Shown here: one piece after another, positions 44,453 through 55,965 of the stretch
Numbering within the stretch: the first letter of the stretch is position 1
Layout of the letters: every line of letters starts with the position of its first letter
Origin: Cunninghamia lanceolata
Taxonomy: Eukaryota; Streptophyta; Pinopsida; Cupressales; Cupressaceae
Direction: 5' to 3'
DNA length: 64,000 nt
Assembly (NCBI GenBank): GCA_027924645.1
Contig: BSBN01000297.1
Coordinates: 496,001 to 560,000 of the forward strand
Translations under genes and position numbers: made by a program
Notes under the pieces: generated by a model
Told to the model about the DNA's origin: nothing
Seen by the model: the letters and a program-made list of their open reading frames with translations, nothing else
Databases searched by the model: none

Positions 44453-45330
44453 ATCTTATCCATATCCACTTTGACTCCCTCTGCACAGATCACATGCCCC
44501 AAATATAGGATTTCTGTCATCCCAAATTTGCACTTAGATGCTTTGGCATACAATGATTGTGCCTCCATAATCCCTAAGACCTCATCAATATGCATGAGAT
44601 GATCCACGTTTTATTGTATATCAAAATGTCATCAAAGAAGACAAGTACAAATTTTCGCAACTGCTTGTTTTACCTGAATCATACATGACTGAAATAGGAG
44701 GTGCATTGGTCAATCCAAGTGCCCATAGTGACATTTGAACGCAATCTTATGAATGTCCTCTTCTCTGACTCTAATCTGATGATACCCTAACCGAAGATCA
44801 ATCTTCAAAAAGTAAATTGCCCCATGCAATTCATCAATCAACTCGTTGATCCTGGGGATAGGGTACATTTTCTTAATTGTTTTCTTGTTGAGAGCCCTAT
44901 AATTGATACACATCCTCATGGTTCCAATGTTCTTCTTAACCAAAACTACTAAAGAAACGAAAGGACTGGAACTGGGTCTAATATGCCCCATATCAAGTAG
45001 CTCCCTAATGGCCTTCTCTATCTCCTCCTTATGTCTTTTTGGGTGGTGATAAGGGGTAGTGATGATAGGCTTGGCCCCTTCCAACTCAATGACGTGCTCA
45101 AAGCCCCTATTAGATGGCCTTCCAGGAGGAATATCACCAAAGACCAAACTATGTTTGTCCAACAATGATTGAATATCAACATGGTAAGCTCTCTTACCCT
45201 TCGAAAAAGTCTTTGTAGAAATAAAGCATTGGGCTGCCCATGCAAACTCACCATGTCTAAAAAGAGCTTCCATTTTCTTCGCAGTGACTACTCTAAGTGC
45301 TCCATTAAACAGACCACAAAGTACCAACTA
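44453..45330 (-). pseudogene. Chromovirus reverse transcriptase
   Basis: From 45327 the frame reads a linker, GFEHVIEL, PYHHPKR, then ELLDMGHIRPSSSPF and MCINYRALNKKT, and KIDLRLGYHQIRV. After a break near 44710 the catalytic FFDD lies at 44627-44638, followed by thumb sequence (ILYLGHVI-like) towards 44460. At least three frameshifts or stops occur between 44460 and 44720. Confidence 0.9.
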
Positions 45331-45595
45331 TGAGATCTTTTTGGTGCATGTCATAGTAAACCCATCTGCAACCATCACATTAAATCCTTTGAAATCCGCC
45401 ACCTCAAGGCCTCTTTTTGCTACTAAGCCCTCGTTAATGAAGTTGTGGGTTGCCCCAGTATCAATCAAAATTGTCACTCTCTGACCCTGCAATACTCCTC
45501 TAACTCTGCATGGATTATACCTAGGTGTACCTGATAGAGTAGCAAAGGTCCCCCCTTAACTCCTCCAACAATCTAGTCTCCTGGTTCAGCATCTT
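45331..45595 (-). pseudogene. Chromovirus aspartic protease
   Basis: The minus strand reads VTILIDTGATHNFINEGL (about 45425-45480), with the catalytic D-T-G intact at 45454-45462, then VMVADGF. It corresponds to the domain at 207-611 in the plus-strand element. Its upstream part is cut by the Copia-type LTR at 45607. Confidence 0.87.
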
Positions 45596-45601
45596 CCTCT
45601 T

Positions 45602-45606
45602 CATTA
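45602..45606. repeat. 5-bp TSD CATTA, left copy
   Basis: CATTA is repeated at 46334-46338. Confidence 0.88.
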
Positions 45607-46333
45607 TGTTAGGATTAAGGTGCCATCAACCTTGTAAATCCTATGTAATTTATTATTCCTATTATTATTTGTAAATCACCCATAAGGGATGAAAGGTTTC
45701 ACCAAGTAGCGATTTTGTTTCCGCCGCATGTTTGATTCCGGTACTTGATGGATGTTGGTTATGGAACACATTTCATTCTGGGGGATGCAAGGGGGTATCC
45801 CCCCTGCGGGGTTCAGGGGGGATGACCCCCCCAGTGAGCGGTCCGGGGGTCGCACTCCTTAGTAGGGGTTCGGGGCAGCGCCCCCGAAAGCCACATTTTA
45901 TATATATTTTTTCATTGTAAATATGGACCATTCATCATTAGGTCATAGATCTAACGGTAGAGGTTATGTTGATTTTTCTTGCCCTAGAAGGCAACCCCTT
46001 TATGAGGATATTGTATTACGATTGTGAATGAGTAGAGTAGAAAGTTAAGACTAGAAAAATAGGTGCTGCTGGATTGAAGACTGAAGAGGAGATTGATAGT
46101 GTTATATTGTAAACTCTATTGAAGTTAATACAGATTGGTGCATCTTTTCTTGTGTGGAGTTTTTTCCCGAAAGAGTTTCTCCATATAAACATTGTGTTAT
46201 GTGTTTGATCTTTTGTTCCGTTATTTCTTCGTATTGATTTCGTACTATCTCTATTTGGTTCTGCACAGTTAAATATCTATATTACAGTTGTAATCAGATT
46301 TTCATTGATAGTTGTTTACCTTCATTTCTAACA
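45607..46333 (+). mobile_element. Copia-type solo LTR (727 bp)
   Basis: The segment starts TGTTAGGATTAAG, ends TTTCTAACA and is flanked by CATTA. The stretch GGAGTTTTTTCCCGAAAGAG near 46160 is the conserved leader-type sequence of plant Copia LTRs and sets plus orientation. A GC-rich palindromic run (GGGGTATCCCCCC, then GGGATGACCCCCC and GGGGCAGCGCCCC) lies at 45780-45890. It interrupts the chromovirus between protease and gag. Confidence 0.87.
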
Positions 46334-46338
46334 CATTA

Positions 46339-47460
46339 TCTGAGACAACCTCAATGTAATGAACCTTGCCTCTTCCTAGGCACCTATGACTTGGCTCCCA
46401 TGGCTCTTTGCATGAAAAACATAATTTCTTCCTTCGTAGCTCATTCTTTGTCTCCTTATCCATGTTTGCCCTTTTTGGCCATTCCTTCTAAAAGGGTTTC
46501 TTGTCCTTCCTTGGTGGGAATGACTTAGGCTAGAATTTACTTTTGGGTGTGGAAAACTCCATGTTTCTTGCCCTTTTTATTGCATCCTGTAAAGGTGGGT
46601 CAAATACCTTCACCTAACCTCTAAGTGGTTCAGTCAAACCCTCAATAAAAAGAGCAACAAGTCTTCTCTCTGATACATCAGGAACCATCACAGAGAGCCT
46701 CTGAAATTCAGACACATAACTATCAACTGAGCCATACAGCTTCAGTTGTGCTAGCTCCCTGAAATGTAGTTTCGGGATTCTTCTTATCAAACCTATCAAT
46801 TAGTATCTAGCTGAAATCTACATAAGAATCTATGAGACTATGCCCCTGTCTCACCATCCCATGGTACCACCACTCATGAGCATCTCCCTCCAAATGCAAT
46901 GTGGCATATTTTATTGCTTCATTTTCAAACATGGGATTAAGTGAAAAATATGTATCTAATTTTTGGATCCATGAACGTGATGTGCATTTGTTAGAGCCAT
47001 CAAAGGTGGGTATAGACAACTTGCCCAATCTCCGCTGCAAGTCCCGATTATGTGTGCCCCTATCTTTCTTAGGTCTATTCCTCAACTTTAGTTGGCAAAA
47101 ATCAGTCAATGACATAGCAACATGAAATTCATCCCCTAATGACTGGTACTCATGCAAATAATCTAGGTAACTCTCACCATCATTCTGCTGTCCTCCATTA
47201 CCTTTTGGAATTTCTTCTCTGTTTAAAAATGTAGGCATCAATGGTCTTGCTGCTGATCCCATAATCGATCTAGTGTTGTTGTTAGTTTGGTTGTTTGCAA
47301 AGTTAATAGCTTCCCCATTGTGATTATGATCAGCCCTGGGCATGTTCATATTTTGCAACATTTGTGTCAATAAATGGGTCAACTGCTATTGTCCTCAAGC
47401 AAGATCATTGAGTATCTGTTTTGTACTATTTTCTTCATTTCTTCTTTCTCTATCAGCCAT
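46339..47460 (-). pseudogene. Chromovirus gag with zinc knuckle
   Basis: The start codon is taken at 47460 (MADRERRNEEN). A Gln/Asn-rich stretch precedes the gag domain: LSIPTFDGSN, then SWIQKLDTYF, ATLHLEGDAHEWW and, after a stop at 46807, LHFRELAQLKLYGSVDSYVSEF and FIEGLTEPLRG. The knuckle near 46385-46430 (C-x2-C, PSHRC) is out of frame by one indel. The same knuckle is in the element at the left edge. Confidence 0.88.
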
Positions 47461-47546
47461 GATTTCTTCTTCCTCTTCTTCCCACTCTGTAATTGGAACC
47501 CTTGCTTTTTGATTTCTAGAAAACTAAAACTAAGCCCTTCTTAATT

Positions 47547-47559
47547 CCCTTTGATAGTA
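47547..47559 (-). promoter_or_regulatory. Degenerate primer binding site
   Basis: The minus strand reads TACTATCAAAG, three mismatches from TGGTATCAGAG. Its position at the inner edge of the 5' LTR supports it; the exact LTR edge is uncertain by several bases. Confidence 0.45.
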
Positions 47560-49390
47560 TCAGTTTGCTCTTTCACTGGGTTGCATAAGAAATGTGTTTC
47601 TGCATCAATCTGCCACTAACAAGCACTGCAATTTTCTAGTTTTTGGTGTATTGTTCTTGTAAATGTTTGACAAAATGACAATAGAGTAAAATACAAGGAA
47701 TCTGATTCTATTTTCTTTCAAACATATGAAGCACAACATTAATTATTTATCTTTAAGATAAATAGATCCAATTGATAACAAAAACTAAATGCTTCTACAT
47801 ATGAAATACTAACCACATTAATGACTGTAGCTGCTCTTATAGATGTAATCAAAATATTTGAAGCTCTTATATGTTGCTGGAACTGCTGATATTATCCACC
47901 AGGGTCTAAACATGTAACCAAAATCCCTTACATCAAGTGATAGGCCACTGTTGTAGCAATACAACCCCTATTTTCTTCTCCAAACAGCTGTGACTCACGC
48001 TATAAGAATGTGTTTCCTCTTATAAAGGTGGCAGCTAAGGTTATTGGGCTCTAGGACCCTTGTTACATAGAGCGACCCACCTGCTATGTGTTAGGGTTAG
48101 CCAACAGAAGATATCAATTAAATGCAAATAAAGATTAAACAGAGGAATGAAAATACACAAAAATAATAACAGCGAGAGACAAGTTTTAATGTGGTTCACC
48201 GAAACTCGGGCTACATCCACCAACAGAGAGTTCAATATTATTATCTAGTAAATCAAACCGATTACAACCAGCAATCCTTGCAACTTAATACCGCTGCAAA
48301 ATGCTACAATACATCAATGGAAACCCCTAACCCTTAGCCATTTTTATCACGACTTTTGTCGGTTACAAAATAGGGTTTTTTTATGTCGGCCAATGAAAAA
48401 TAACTTCTGACGCTTTAATAAAATAATAAAAAACCATGTGAGGTTTCGGGGGCACTGCCCCTCAACCTTGCCCTATATCGCAACAGGGAGCGCGCAAGGG
48501 GCACTGCCCCTGGACCCCGCAAGGGGCACTGCCCCTTGACCCCGTAGGAATTTGGGGGGAAACCGCGTCGATAAAAGTGGGGTAAATTTAACCTCCGAGT
48601 CTGATTAGGCTCCATATAACAACACTATGATCTCATGCCTCCCTTGAAGCACTATAAAATCTGCCAATATTTGTACAACCAGCAAGTAATCATAAAACCT
48701 GTTTAGTACGACCAACTTAGGCCATAAATATGGGGCGGTTGGGATAGTATGAGATGGTACGGCTAGCTGATAACAAGCTCCCACTATCAATAAATCGATA
48801 TTAATTATTTGCTCCGCAAATCTTTTCAATAATCCTTCAATCTGCAACTCCATCGGATACCAACAATATAAATCTAGAAATGATATTTCAATGCTTCAGC
48901 ACAAATCTCCACAATCTTCAATCGTCCAGCACACCTGTGAATCCACTCACAAATTGGCTAGGAGAGTTTTCGTCCTCGAAACCAATCGTTGCCATAGGGT
49001 TTTCATCCTAAGGCAGAAAGATGAACAATTTGCTCAATCTCCAAAGTTGGAGTTTTGAAAATAAAATGCCAAGAATGAATTTCTCTTTTGCAATTCTCTT
49101 TTTTATACCTTTTTGAATTAAATGAAATATTATATTTCATTTTTTCCCCCTTTCAAAAGTGACTTTTAATTTAAATTTGCTTTTGGGCCCCGAAATAAGT
49201 CGCTTAATAATAAATTGTCCAACTTTAATAAAATAATTAATTAAATATAAGTTCCCACAAAATGAAAAATTTTAGACAACTTAATTTAATTAATTAATTA
49301 TTCTCTTTCCACATCCCCACTTAGCCTACGAGAATTAAAATAGGCTAAGGGTCTCCGTTAATTACTCATGCCTGCGAAGGGGACATTACA
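47560..49390 (-). repeat. 5' LTR of the chromovirus, with an inserted solo LTR
   Basis: It matches 41124-42420 apart from the Copia-type insertion at 48089-48624. Without that insertion it is about 1.29 kb, equal to the 3' LTR. Its outer end GGGGACATTACA is at 49379-49390. The inner edge is divergent and approximate. Confidence 0.88.
48089..48624 (-). mobile_element. Copia-type solo LTR (536 bp)
   Basis: The segment starts TGTTAGGGTTAGCC, ends ATATAACAACA and is flanked by CTATG (48084-48088 and 48625-48629). The stretch TGTGGTTCACCGAAACTCGG (48191 onwards), inverted, is the conserved leader-type sequence of many plant Copia LTRs and sets minus orientation. GC-rich palindromes GGGGCACTGCCCC are repeated three times at about 48450-48545. 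Confidence 0.87.
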
Positions 49391-49754
49391 GAGGGTTTAT
49401 GCATTTCATCAAAAAATTGTAAAAATCCAAAAAAATCAGTTTGGAACATTACAGTAGTTTGCAACGTGAACTAGCAGTTTGCATCCATATTGTTTAAGCC
49501 TTTAAGGCTGACTAAGACTCCTAAGGTTTACTATTGAAGTGGACAGCTAACATTTCACCTTTGAGTGGGCAGTTTGCAGCTAAAGAAGAGCAGTAACAAA
49601 AGTAGTTGTTTGATTTTTAGAAATTTTTTTAATCTTTCAAAACGGAAAGAGTTAAAGACTTAAAACATAAGGGCCTAAGGCAGTTTTTTTAAGTTTCATT
49701 TTGGTTTTCTATTTCAGTTTGCAACTTTGCACTCTATCTTTTTCACAAAACAAC

Positions 49755-50406
49755 ATGAGTAGCAATGAGGGCAGTGAAAATGAAATTGTTGGCATGGAAC
49801 AAGGAAGAGTTTCAAGTGGGGGTTCATCAAGGTGTGAGAGTGGTGTAGGTGAAGTGGGACAGCCACATAACTCGTTTGTATGCCTTTCCATCCTCTCAAG
49901 ACTATATGCAAAGGGCCCATTCAAATCCTCTAAACCTCTTCTGCAATTTGTAACAGCTTTAGACAAAGATTTTAAAAAAATCAGGGGGGAGTAGACTTTG
50001 GTTGTCATTTGTGCAACAAAGATTTCAAAGGGATCTACACCAAGGTATCTAGTCACCTTTTGGGCGTTACATGACAGTGGCTTAAGGTTTGTCCAAAGAT
50101 AACCATAGCTAAGAAGGCAAAGGTGAATAAATTGTTTATGGAGGGTGAAGCAAGATCTAAGGGTATTCCAGTAGAATCTACAAAATCTCCTATGCCATCC
50201 ATGGTCGCTTGTGGTGAGGTTTCTACAGGAGGAAGGAGGAAGACTAGTGAGAGGTCAAGGACAATTGCAAGGATGTTGAATGTGCAATCACAAGAAGTGA
50301 CAAATTCTTCGGTTGCCAATTTTTTCTTTGTCCATGCCATGCCATTTCATGTGGCACGGTCTTCCTATTTCAAACAAATGTTGAAAGATACAAATGTTGT
50401 TGGTCC
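49755..50406 (+). pseudogene. hAT transposase family B, N-terminal part
   Basis: The start codon is at 49755 (MSSNEGSENE). A stop at 49992 and a frameshift precede a BED-type zinc finger at about 49994-50072 (CHLCNKDF, then SSHLLG). A basic stretch with SERSRTIARMLN and SSVANFFFVHAMPFHVARSSYFKQML follows, which is the start of the DUF659-like core. The frame is broken at 50407 by the insertion. A pyrimidine-rich stretch ending CAG just before the start codon suggests the same leader intron as the other copy. Confidence 0.8.
50402..50406. repeat. 5-bp TSD GGTCC, left copy
   Basis: GGTCC is repeated at 54307-54311. Confidence 0.82.
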
Positions 50407-51579
50407 TGTTGATGTTTGTTTTTCGACAAGTCAACAATAGAGTAAAACACTAGAGTATCCCACTCTCTCTTGAATAAAGCTCTTCAAAGGCTAAACTATG
50501 TGATCTAGTGAAGTAACTCCAAGGTTCCTTATTTATGATTCCTGATGGGTTAACTCAATGATTACATGTGATCTTGCTAATAATCACAAAGGGACTTACG
50601 CAGACTTCTCCATACACTTAGCTTATTTCTCCTTTTCAGTGTGGATGATATATATACAAGACTTCAATAACAAAGAAATAGAAAAGGTAAGGGTTTAGAA
50701 AGTTAATCTAAGGTCAATGAAGCAATGATGATGTTTGAATAGACAAACTCCTTGATAAACCTAACTCCACTTCGCCAAGGATGCCTACAACTACATGGAG
50801 TTGGTGCAATCTCCTAAGGTTATGCGAAAGGTTTTCAAATTATGAAGACTCATATGAACACCCATTAATCGGCGCAGCTCAAACGAGCATCCATAATCGA
50901 ACTTAAGCGAATGATGAAGCTCAAACTAGCTTTACACAACACTTCACCGGCGATGAATGTTAAAAGCATGAGCTAGAAGTTAATCAAATATTCAATTACA
51001 ACATACATAACATCAATGAACTCTAATCTACTTTATTTTCTAATTTGAAACACCTCTCCACTTCATCAAAGTACAAGAAATCATGTTACTCCACAAGACA
51101 ACACTTAACACCAAACAATGCTCCAATGTCTTTGCATTACTCTTGAGAAATATTTACAACAATTTCAAGCCCTCTCAGAGAATTTCGAGAGTCTCTTCTA
51201 ATCTACTCCTACAATCTAATTTCTATAGTCTCTAATCTATGAACTACTATATTCTGATCCTTACAAATGAGGCAACAAGGCCTTTATATAGTTTCCAGAT
51301 TACAATGAATGGCTAGGATCAATTTGATAGCCAAGGGCTCAGATCATGCCACCTCAGTAGGTAGTTACAACAAATTGCTATTTTTAGCATAAAAGAGAGA
51401 GGCAATGAAGGCACGTTTTCCAATGTGATAAGGATAAGGCGAAAGCATTTAAAATATCTTCCACATAGGCGCCCCTTTGACTTCTTTTATTAAATGATAC
51501 ATTTAATGCCTTTAAAATAATGCGGCTGATATGATTGAACAATGATGTAGATGCCACATAGGTGCCACTTCAACAGGTT

Positions 51580-52400
51580 TGATGAATTCCCAACTTGTAT
51601 CATCTTGTAATGATGTATTCGATGTGATTGCTTGAACTTGTATGCTTGAAATGTCTGGGAATGTATCTTGTTGATCTTGCCTTGTTTTTTTGAATTGTAA
51701 ATTGGATGTATGATACTTGTTGCTTCACTTGATTAACTTCATGATTCTTTCTTCTTCTTGTAGGTAAGTTGATATGATGATCTTCTTTGATGATGTTCCT
51801 TCTTGAAGAGTGAGTAATAGAGTAGTAGATGATGATGATGAATACTTCCTTCATGTAAGAGTAGATGATGAAACTTGCTTCATGAATCGGAGTAGAAGAC
51901 TCTTCTCAAAGACTTGAAGGTTGAATGGAACTTGAAGTTGAATGAATGAATGCCTTGGAGCATATGAAACTTGATATAATCTCATGGATGATGCTTTTTG
52001 GATGATGATGCATTCTTAAACTTGACATAAATTCAAGCACTTGCTCTTGATGATTCCTTGACTGAAGTTGATCTTGAAGTATTCCTTAGAGGTCTTGATG
52101 AAGATGATGATGTCTTTCTTGCATACGGAGTAACTGACTTCTCAAAGAGACTTGAAGGCATCGAAGGAACTTGAAACTTTGGAAATGCTTGATGATAGGA
52201 TGATCCTTTTGGAGCAGCTACTTGAAATAGGATGTGGATGAAAACCTTGTCTTGATGATCATGATGTAGTTGATGAAGCATGTTGATCTTGAACTTGAAG
52301 TGATCACTCTGAGCAGCTTATGATGTTTCCTTCTCTTTCCTTGAAAACTACCTCTTGACTTCATCCCTTACTCGAAGATGACTCTAAACATTTGCTCCTC
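51580..52400. repeat. Degenerate GATGATG / ACTTGAAG repeat region
   Basis: Irregular repeats of GATGATGATG, GGAACTTGAA and CTTCTCAAAGA(G)ACTTGAAGG occur. Two longer related blocks are near 51880-51935 and 52125-52180. It reads as minisatellite expansion, not protein. Confidence 0.65.
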
Positions 52401-52739
52401 TGATGACTCCTTAACATCATTTACATTCCTGTAACATAGAGAAAGAAAACAACATCAATCCTCGATCCTACAACACAAAATAATCATTATAAATCAATTT
52501 CTAACCTTTTACAACCTCAAGTGCATTAGATGCCAAATTAATGGATTTCTTGAAAATAATTACAAATTTCAACTAAGTATCAATCATTAGGAATGCATTA
52601 GATGGCAGTTTCAATTTCTTCTTAAAAGGTTTCATAAAATCTGCATTAAACTACAGGCTGAATGGGTGCATTAGATCCTGAGTTTGAGATCCCGTTGCAA
52701 TTCCATGAACCCAAGCCTTGACACTTCTACCTTATCCCC

Positions 52740-53800
52740 CCCCTTAGCGCAGCAGTTAACAGTTTAGAATCCTTTTATCGGCTAGGCGCATTGGTTGCCA
52801 CTTACAAGATCCTCCTTGTTAGAGCGCATTGGATGATCATTTTAATCTCTTCTTGATTCTTACCTTAGGCTGCGCAATATATGTGGCGCATTAGATCAAG
52901 GGTGTGATTTCCTCTAGAATTTCGCTTTAAGTCTTGACTTTGGATTCTTCTTGAAGTGGTCGCAGTGGTTGAAGGTGTTAGGATCTTCTAGGAGTAGCGC
53001 ATTGGTTCACACCTTTTGAATCCTCCTTGTGTGGCGCACTAGATGAGGTTTTGAAATCCTCTTGATTTTCTTCACAAAATTTACATTTCGCTATCACCCA
53101 AAGGTGGCGCATTGGATCAAGGAGGTGAATTCTTCTTGATTTTCGCATTTAGATAAGGATTTCAAATCCTCTAAAAACTCTTATGAGTTTGGCGTGACGG
53201 TTGACACATTTGATTTCTTCTTGAATTTTGCCTTTTGACGGATCGGTTCATGCATTTGATTTCCTGTAAGAGGTGGCGCAATGGTTCAAGGATTTGATTT
53301 CCTCTTGAATGTCTTCTTGAATTTACCTTTACTTTCCCCTAGATGGCGCATTAGATCAAAGGTTCAAATTCCCCTTCATTTAGGCGCATTGGTTAAAGGG
53401 TAAGAGATCTTCCTCTACTAGGTGCTTTGGATGCCACTTTTGAAATCTTCTACAAGTTGGCGCGGCGGTAAAGACATTTGAGATCTTCTTGTTTTGCGCA
53501 CTAGTTAAGGGATTTGAAATCCTCTACCTTATCTCTCCACAAGGGCGCATTGGTTGGCACTTTCGAAATCCTCTAGAATTTTCACTTTGGTTAAGGGATT
53601 GAAGATCTTCTAGAATTGGCGCATTGGTTCACACCTTTTGAATCCTCCTTGTTTGGCGCGGTGGTTAATGCATTCGAAATCCTCTTGTTTTCCTTTTGGC
53701 GCGCCGGTTAAGGCCTTCAAGATCCTCTAAAATTGGCGCATCGGTTCAAGGTTCGGAGATCCTCTAGCCTTTGTCGCACTAGATGGGGAATTTGCGCCCT
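52740..53800 (+). repeat. Array of GGCGCATTGGTT units
   Basis: More than fifteen degenerate units of about 40-60 bases each combine GGCGCA(T/C)TGGTT(C)A with TTTGAAATCCTCTTG, separated by short AT-rich spacers. Unit order and spacing vary. A GGTT...TTCGAAATCC resemblance to a tRNA B box is visible in some units, but no tRNA fold is present. Confidence 0.85.
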
Positions 53801-53836
53801 CTCAGGAAATTTTGTTTTTTCAGGGTCCTTGAGGGT

Positions 53837-53910
53837 AAAGGTATATTGAAAAATATATTTAAGTATAAGAATGAATTTCTTATACTTTAAATATTTTTCA
53901 ATATACCTTT
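53837..53910. repeat. Near-perfect 74-base inverted repeat
   Basis: The left arm, beginning AAAGGTATATTGAAAAATAT, pairs with a right arm ending in its complement, with arms of 33-34 bases and about 7 unpaired bases at the tip. The only disruption is an ATATTT/TTTAAA offset in mid-stem. It could be a foldback element or an RNA hairpin. Confidence 0.85.
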
Positions 53911-54311
53911 TAGGATGTTTGAGATAGGTCTCGAATCCACCGGATTTAACATGCAAAATATAGAATTTGGAGGATTCACCAAATTTCAGACTTAGTCAAT
54001 TTTTCAGGATTTTCAGGATTTCAGGCTACCAGACTTAGTCATTTTCAGGATCTCAAACATACATCAGGATGGGTCTCAATATTCATTACTTGAATGGAAT
54101 TTGATCAAGAGTCTTCATCACTGCAAGTTCATCCTCCAGATAAGACCTCCAGTTATAAAGCAAAATCTTCTAGGAGAGAGACTTATTGTTGGATTGGCAG
54201 AGTAAACAAACCTAAGGCATCATCCAAAACGTCATGCAAAGCATCGGAGCTCAAAAAAAAGGGGGTCCCCATTTGCAATGGGGCGATGTGTGATTTGGTC
54301 ACAACAGGTCC

Positions 54312-55965
54312 CTCATATGCCCCTCAAAGAACATAAACTATGCACCAGCCTCCTTGATAGAGAGTATTCTAAGGTCAGTTTGTTGATGTAGGACATGAGG
54401 CAAACTTGACTAAGGATGAGCTACTCTATTATCATGGATGGGTGGACCAATATTAGACACTGCTCACTCATCGATATCATAGTCACATGTGCAGCTAGCT
54501 CTTATTTTCTTAGAGCTATTGATTGTTCAAGGAAGCGTAAGGATAAAAAACTTCCGATTTTAGATTTTGGAGGATGCCATAGAGGAGGCTAGAAATTCAA
54601 ATGTTGTACAGGTGGTCACCAATTCAGCACATGTGTGTAAGTTAGCTGGCATGATGGTGGAGGATGCTTACAAGCACATTTTTTAGAACCCATGTTGTGT
54701 TCATGCATTGAACAATGCATTGAAAGAAATAGGAAAGATAGATTGGTTGAAGAGAGTGGTGGCAAAAGTGAGAGATCTATAAATGTTCAATTGCAACCAC
54801 CAAACCTCACTCTCTTGAGAACTTTTTCAAGGAAGGAATTCTTCAAACCCATGGAAATAAGATATGCCAGCTGTTGTATTTTGTTAGAGAGGATGCTTGA
54901 GGTGCACGAGCCTCTACAGTTAATGATAGTTAATCCAAAGTGGGGTAGATGGTCAAAGGCAAACACAACTAAAGGAAAAAGTGTCGAGCAAAAGATCCTT
55001 AATGATGATTGGTGGTCTGCTAAGAGGTAAGAGATTTTTTTTTATTATTACATTATTAATTTATTAATGTTTGTAACTTGTAAAGTATTTTCATTTTTTG
55101 TATTAGCATTCACTCGATGTCATTTGAGTCTTATTCTTTTTCAAAAAATTTGTTTGCAAATATGTTTGCTCCCTCATCTCAACTGTTATGCGGGTCATTA
55201 GATATGTTAATATAGACTCTCCTAGTCTTGGAGAGATTTACAAGACATTTGATAGCATGCTTGCATAGATGAAACAAACAATTCATAGTGGGGATCTCCT
55301 GATTTGAGATTATATGAGGAGCATATTAGGCCCATTATGACTCAACGGTGGAACACCATGAGCACCCCACTTCATATGGCAGCCTATGCTCTAGATCCCA
55401 AACAGTGTACACCAAGAGTTGGGAGAGTGCCTCCTTGTGATGATGACGAGATGAAAGAAAGGTTAATGAAGATCCTTCAAAGGATGTATAGCATTGAGGA
55501 AGTAGCTTTACTTCAAATGTTGTGGATTGCCTTTGGGGTCCAACATTCAACAAACCAGAGGCAAGGATAGATAGAGCTACATTAGCTCAATCTAACCCTA
55601 TTCGATGGTGGACATGGCATGGCAAGGATGCAATAGAGTTGAAGATGCTTGCCACTCGCCTCCTTTCACAAGTTGTCAGTTTCTTTATTGCAAAAAGGAA
55701 TTGGTCCATGTATAGCTTCATTCAGAGAATCAAGAGGAATGGACTTACCTCTCAATGAGTGGAGAAGTTGGTGGTTGTGTATAGTGCATTGCGTCTTCAT
55801 AATCGATAGATTCCAACTTTACAATGGGATGTTTATCCGAAAGAGACCACACAAATTGATGAAGCGGCATGGGAGAGATTGGTTGGGGTTCCGTTGGATG
55901 AGACAATCCCTCATAATTTAGAGTCTGATTTTGACTTAAGCAAAGATGAGGTAGAGGCATAGCAG
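54312..55965 (+). pseudogene. hAT transposase family B, core and C-terminus
   Basis: Homology resumes after the insertion. The order is a degenerate DUF659 (IMDGWTNIRH, YFLRAIDCS; about 54415-54520), a VHALNNALKEIGK-like stretch near 54695, LLRTFSRKEF and LLERMLEVHEP (54820-54915). Then comes a likely GT-AG intron from about 55028, a RYVDIDSPSLGEIYETFDS-like part (55195-55255), LYEEHIRPIMTQRWNTM (55310) and hATC dimerisation sequence LLSQVVSFFIAKRNWSMYSF (55661-55720). An end with ETIPHNLESDFDL is near 55905-55940. Many stops occur. RW and hATC positions identify the family; no activity is expected. Confidence 0.84.

Larger units (their letters stand above)
41124..49390 (-). mobile_element. 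Complete-structure chromovirus-type Ty3/gypsy element (8.3 kb)
   Basis: The element has TGTAATG...CATTACA-type ends, GAGGG target duplications, two LTRs and the minus-strand order gag, protease, RT, RNase H, integrase, chromodomain. It shares the FFDD active site, zinc knuckle and polypurine tract with the plus-strand chromovirus at 1-5251. Two Copia-type solo LTRs (45607-46333 and 48089-48624) inserted later. Confidence 0.94.
50407..54306. mobile_element. 3.9-kb non-coding LTR-like insertion with repeat arrays
   Basis: The segment starts TGTTGATGTTTG, ends GGTCACAACA and is flanked by GGTCC. No gag or pol is present and I found no internal LTR edge, primer site or polypurine tract, so it is best read as a very long solo LTR. 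The end contains GGGGGTCCCC followed by TTGCAATGGGGC, a style I associate with long LTRs of Tat/Ogre-type elements; that assignment is tentative. It holds two repeat regions and a strong hairpin. Confidence 0.75.

Noticed and set aside
49449..49455. Another LTR end CATTACA followed by GTAGT
   Set aside because: I could not find a start TGTAAT preceded by GTAGT, so no element can be drawn.
52740..53800. tRNA gene cluster suggested by GGTTCAAGG...TTCGAAATCC segments
   Set aside because: No unit has an acceptor stem, anticodon arm or the right length. It is a degenerate tandem repeat.
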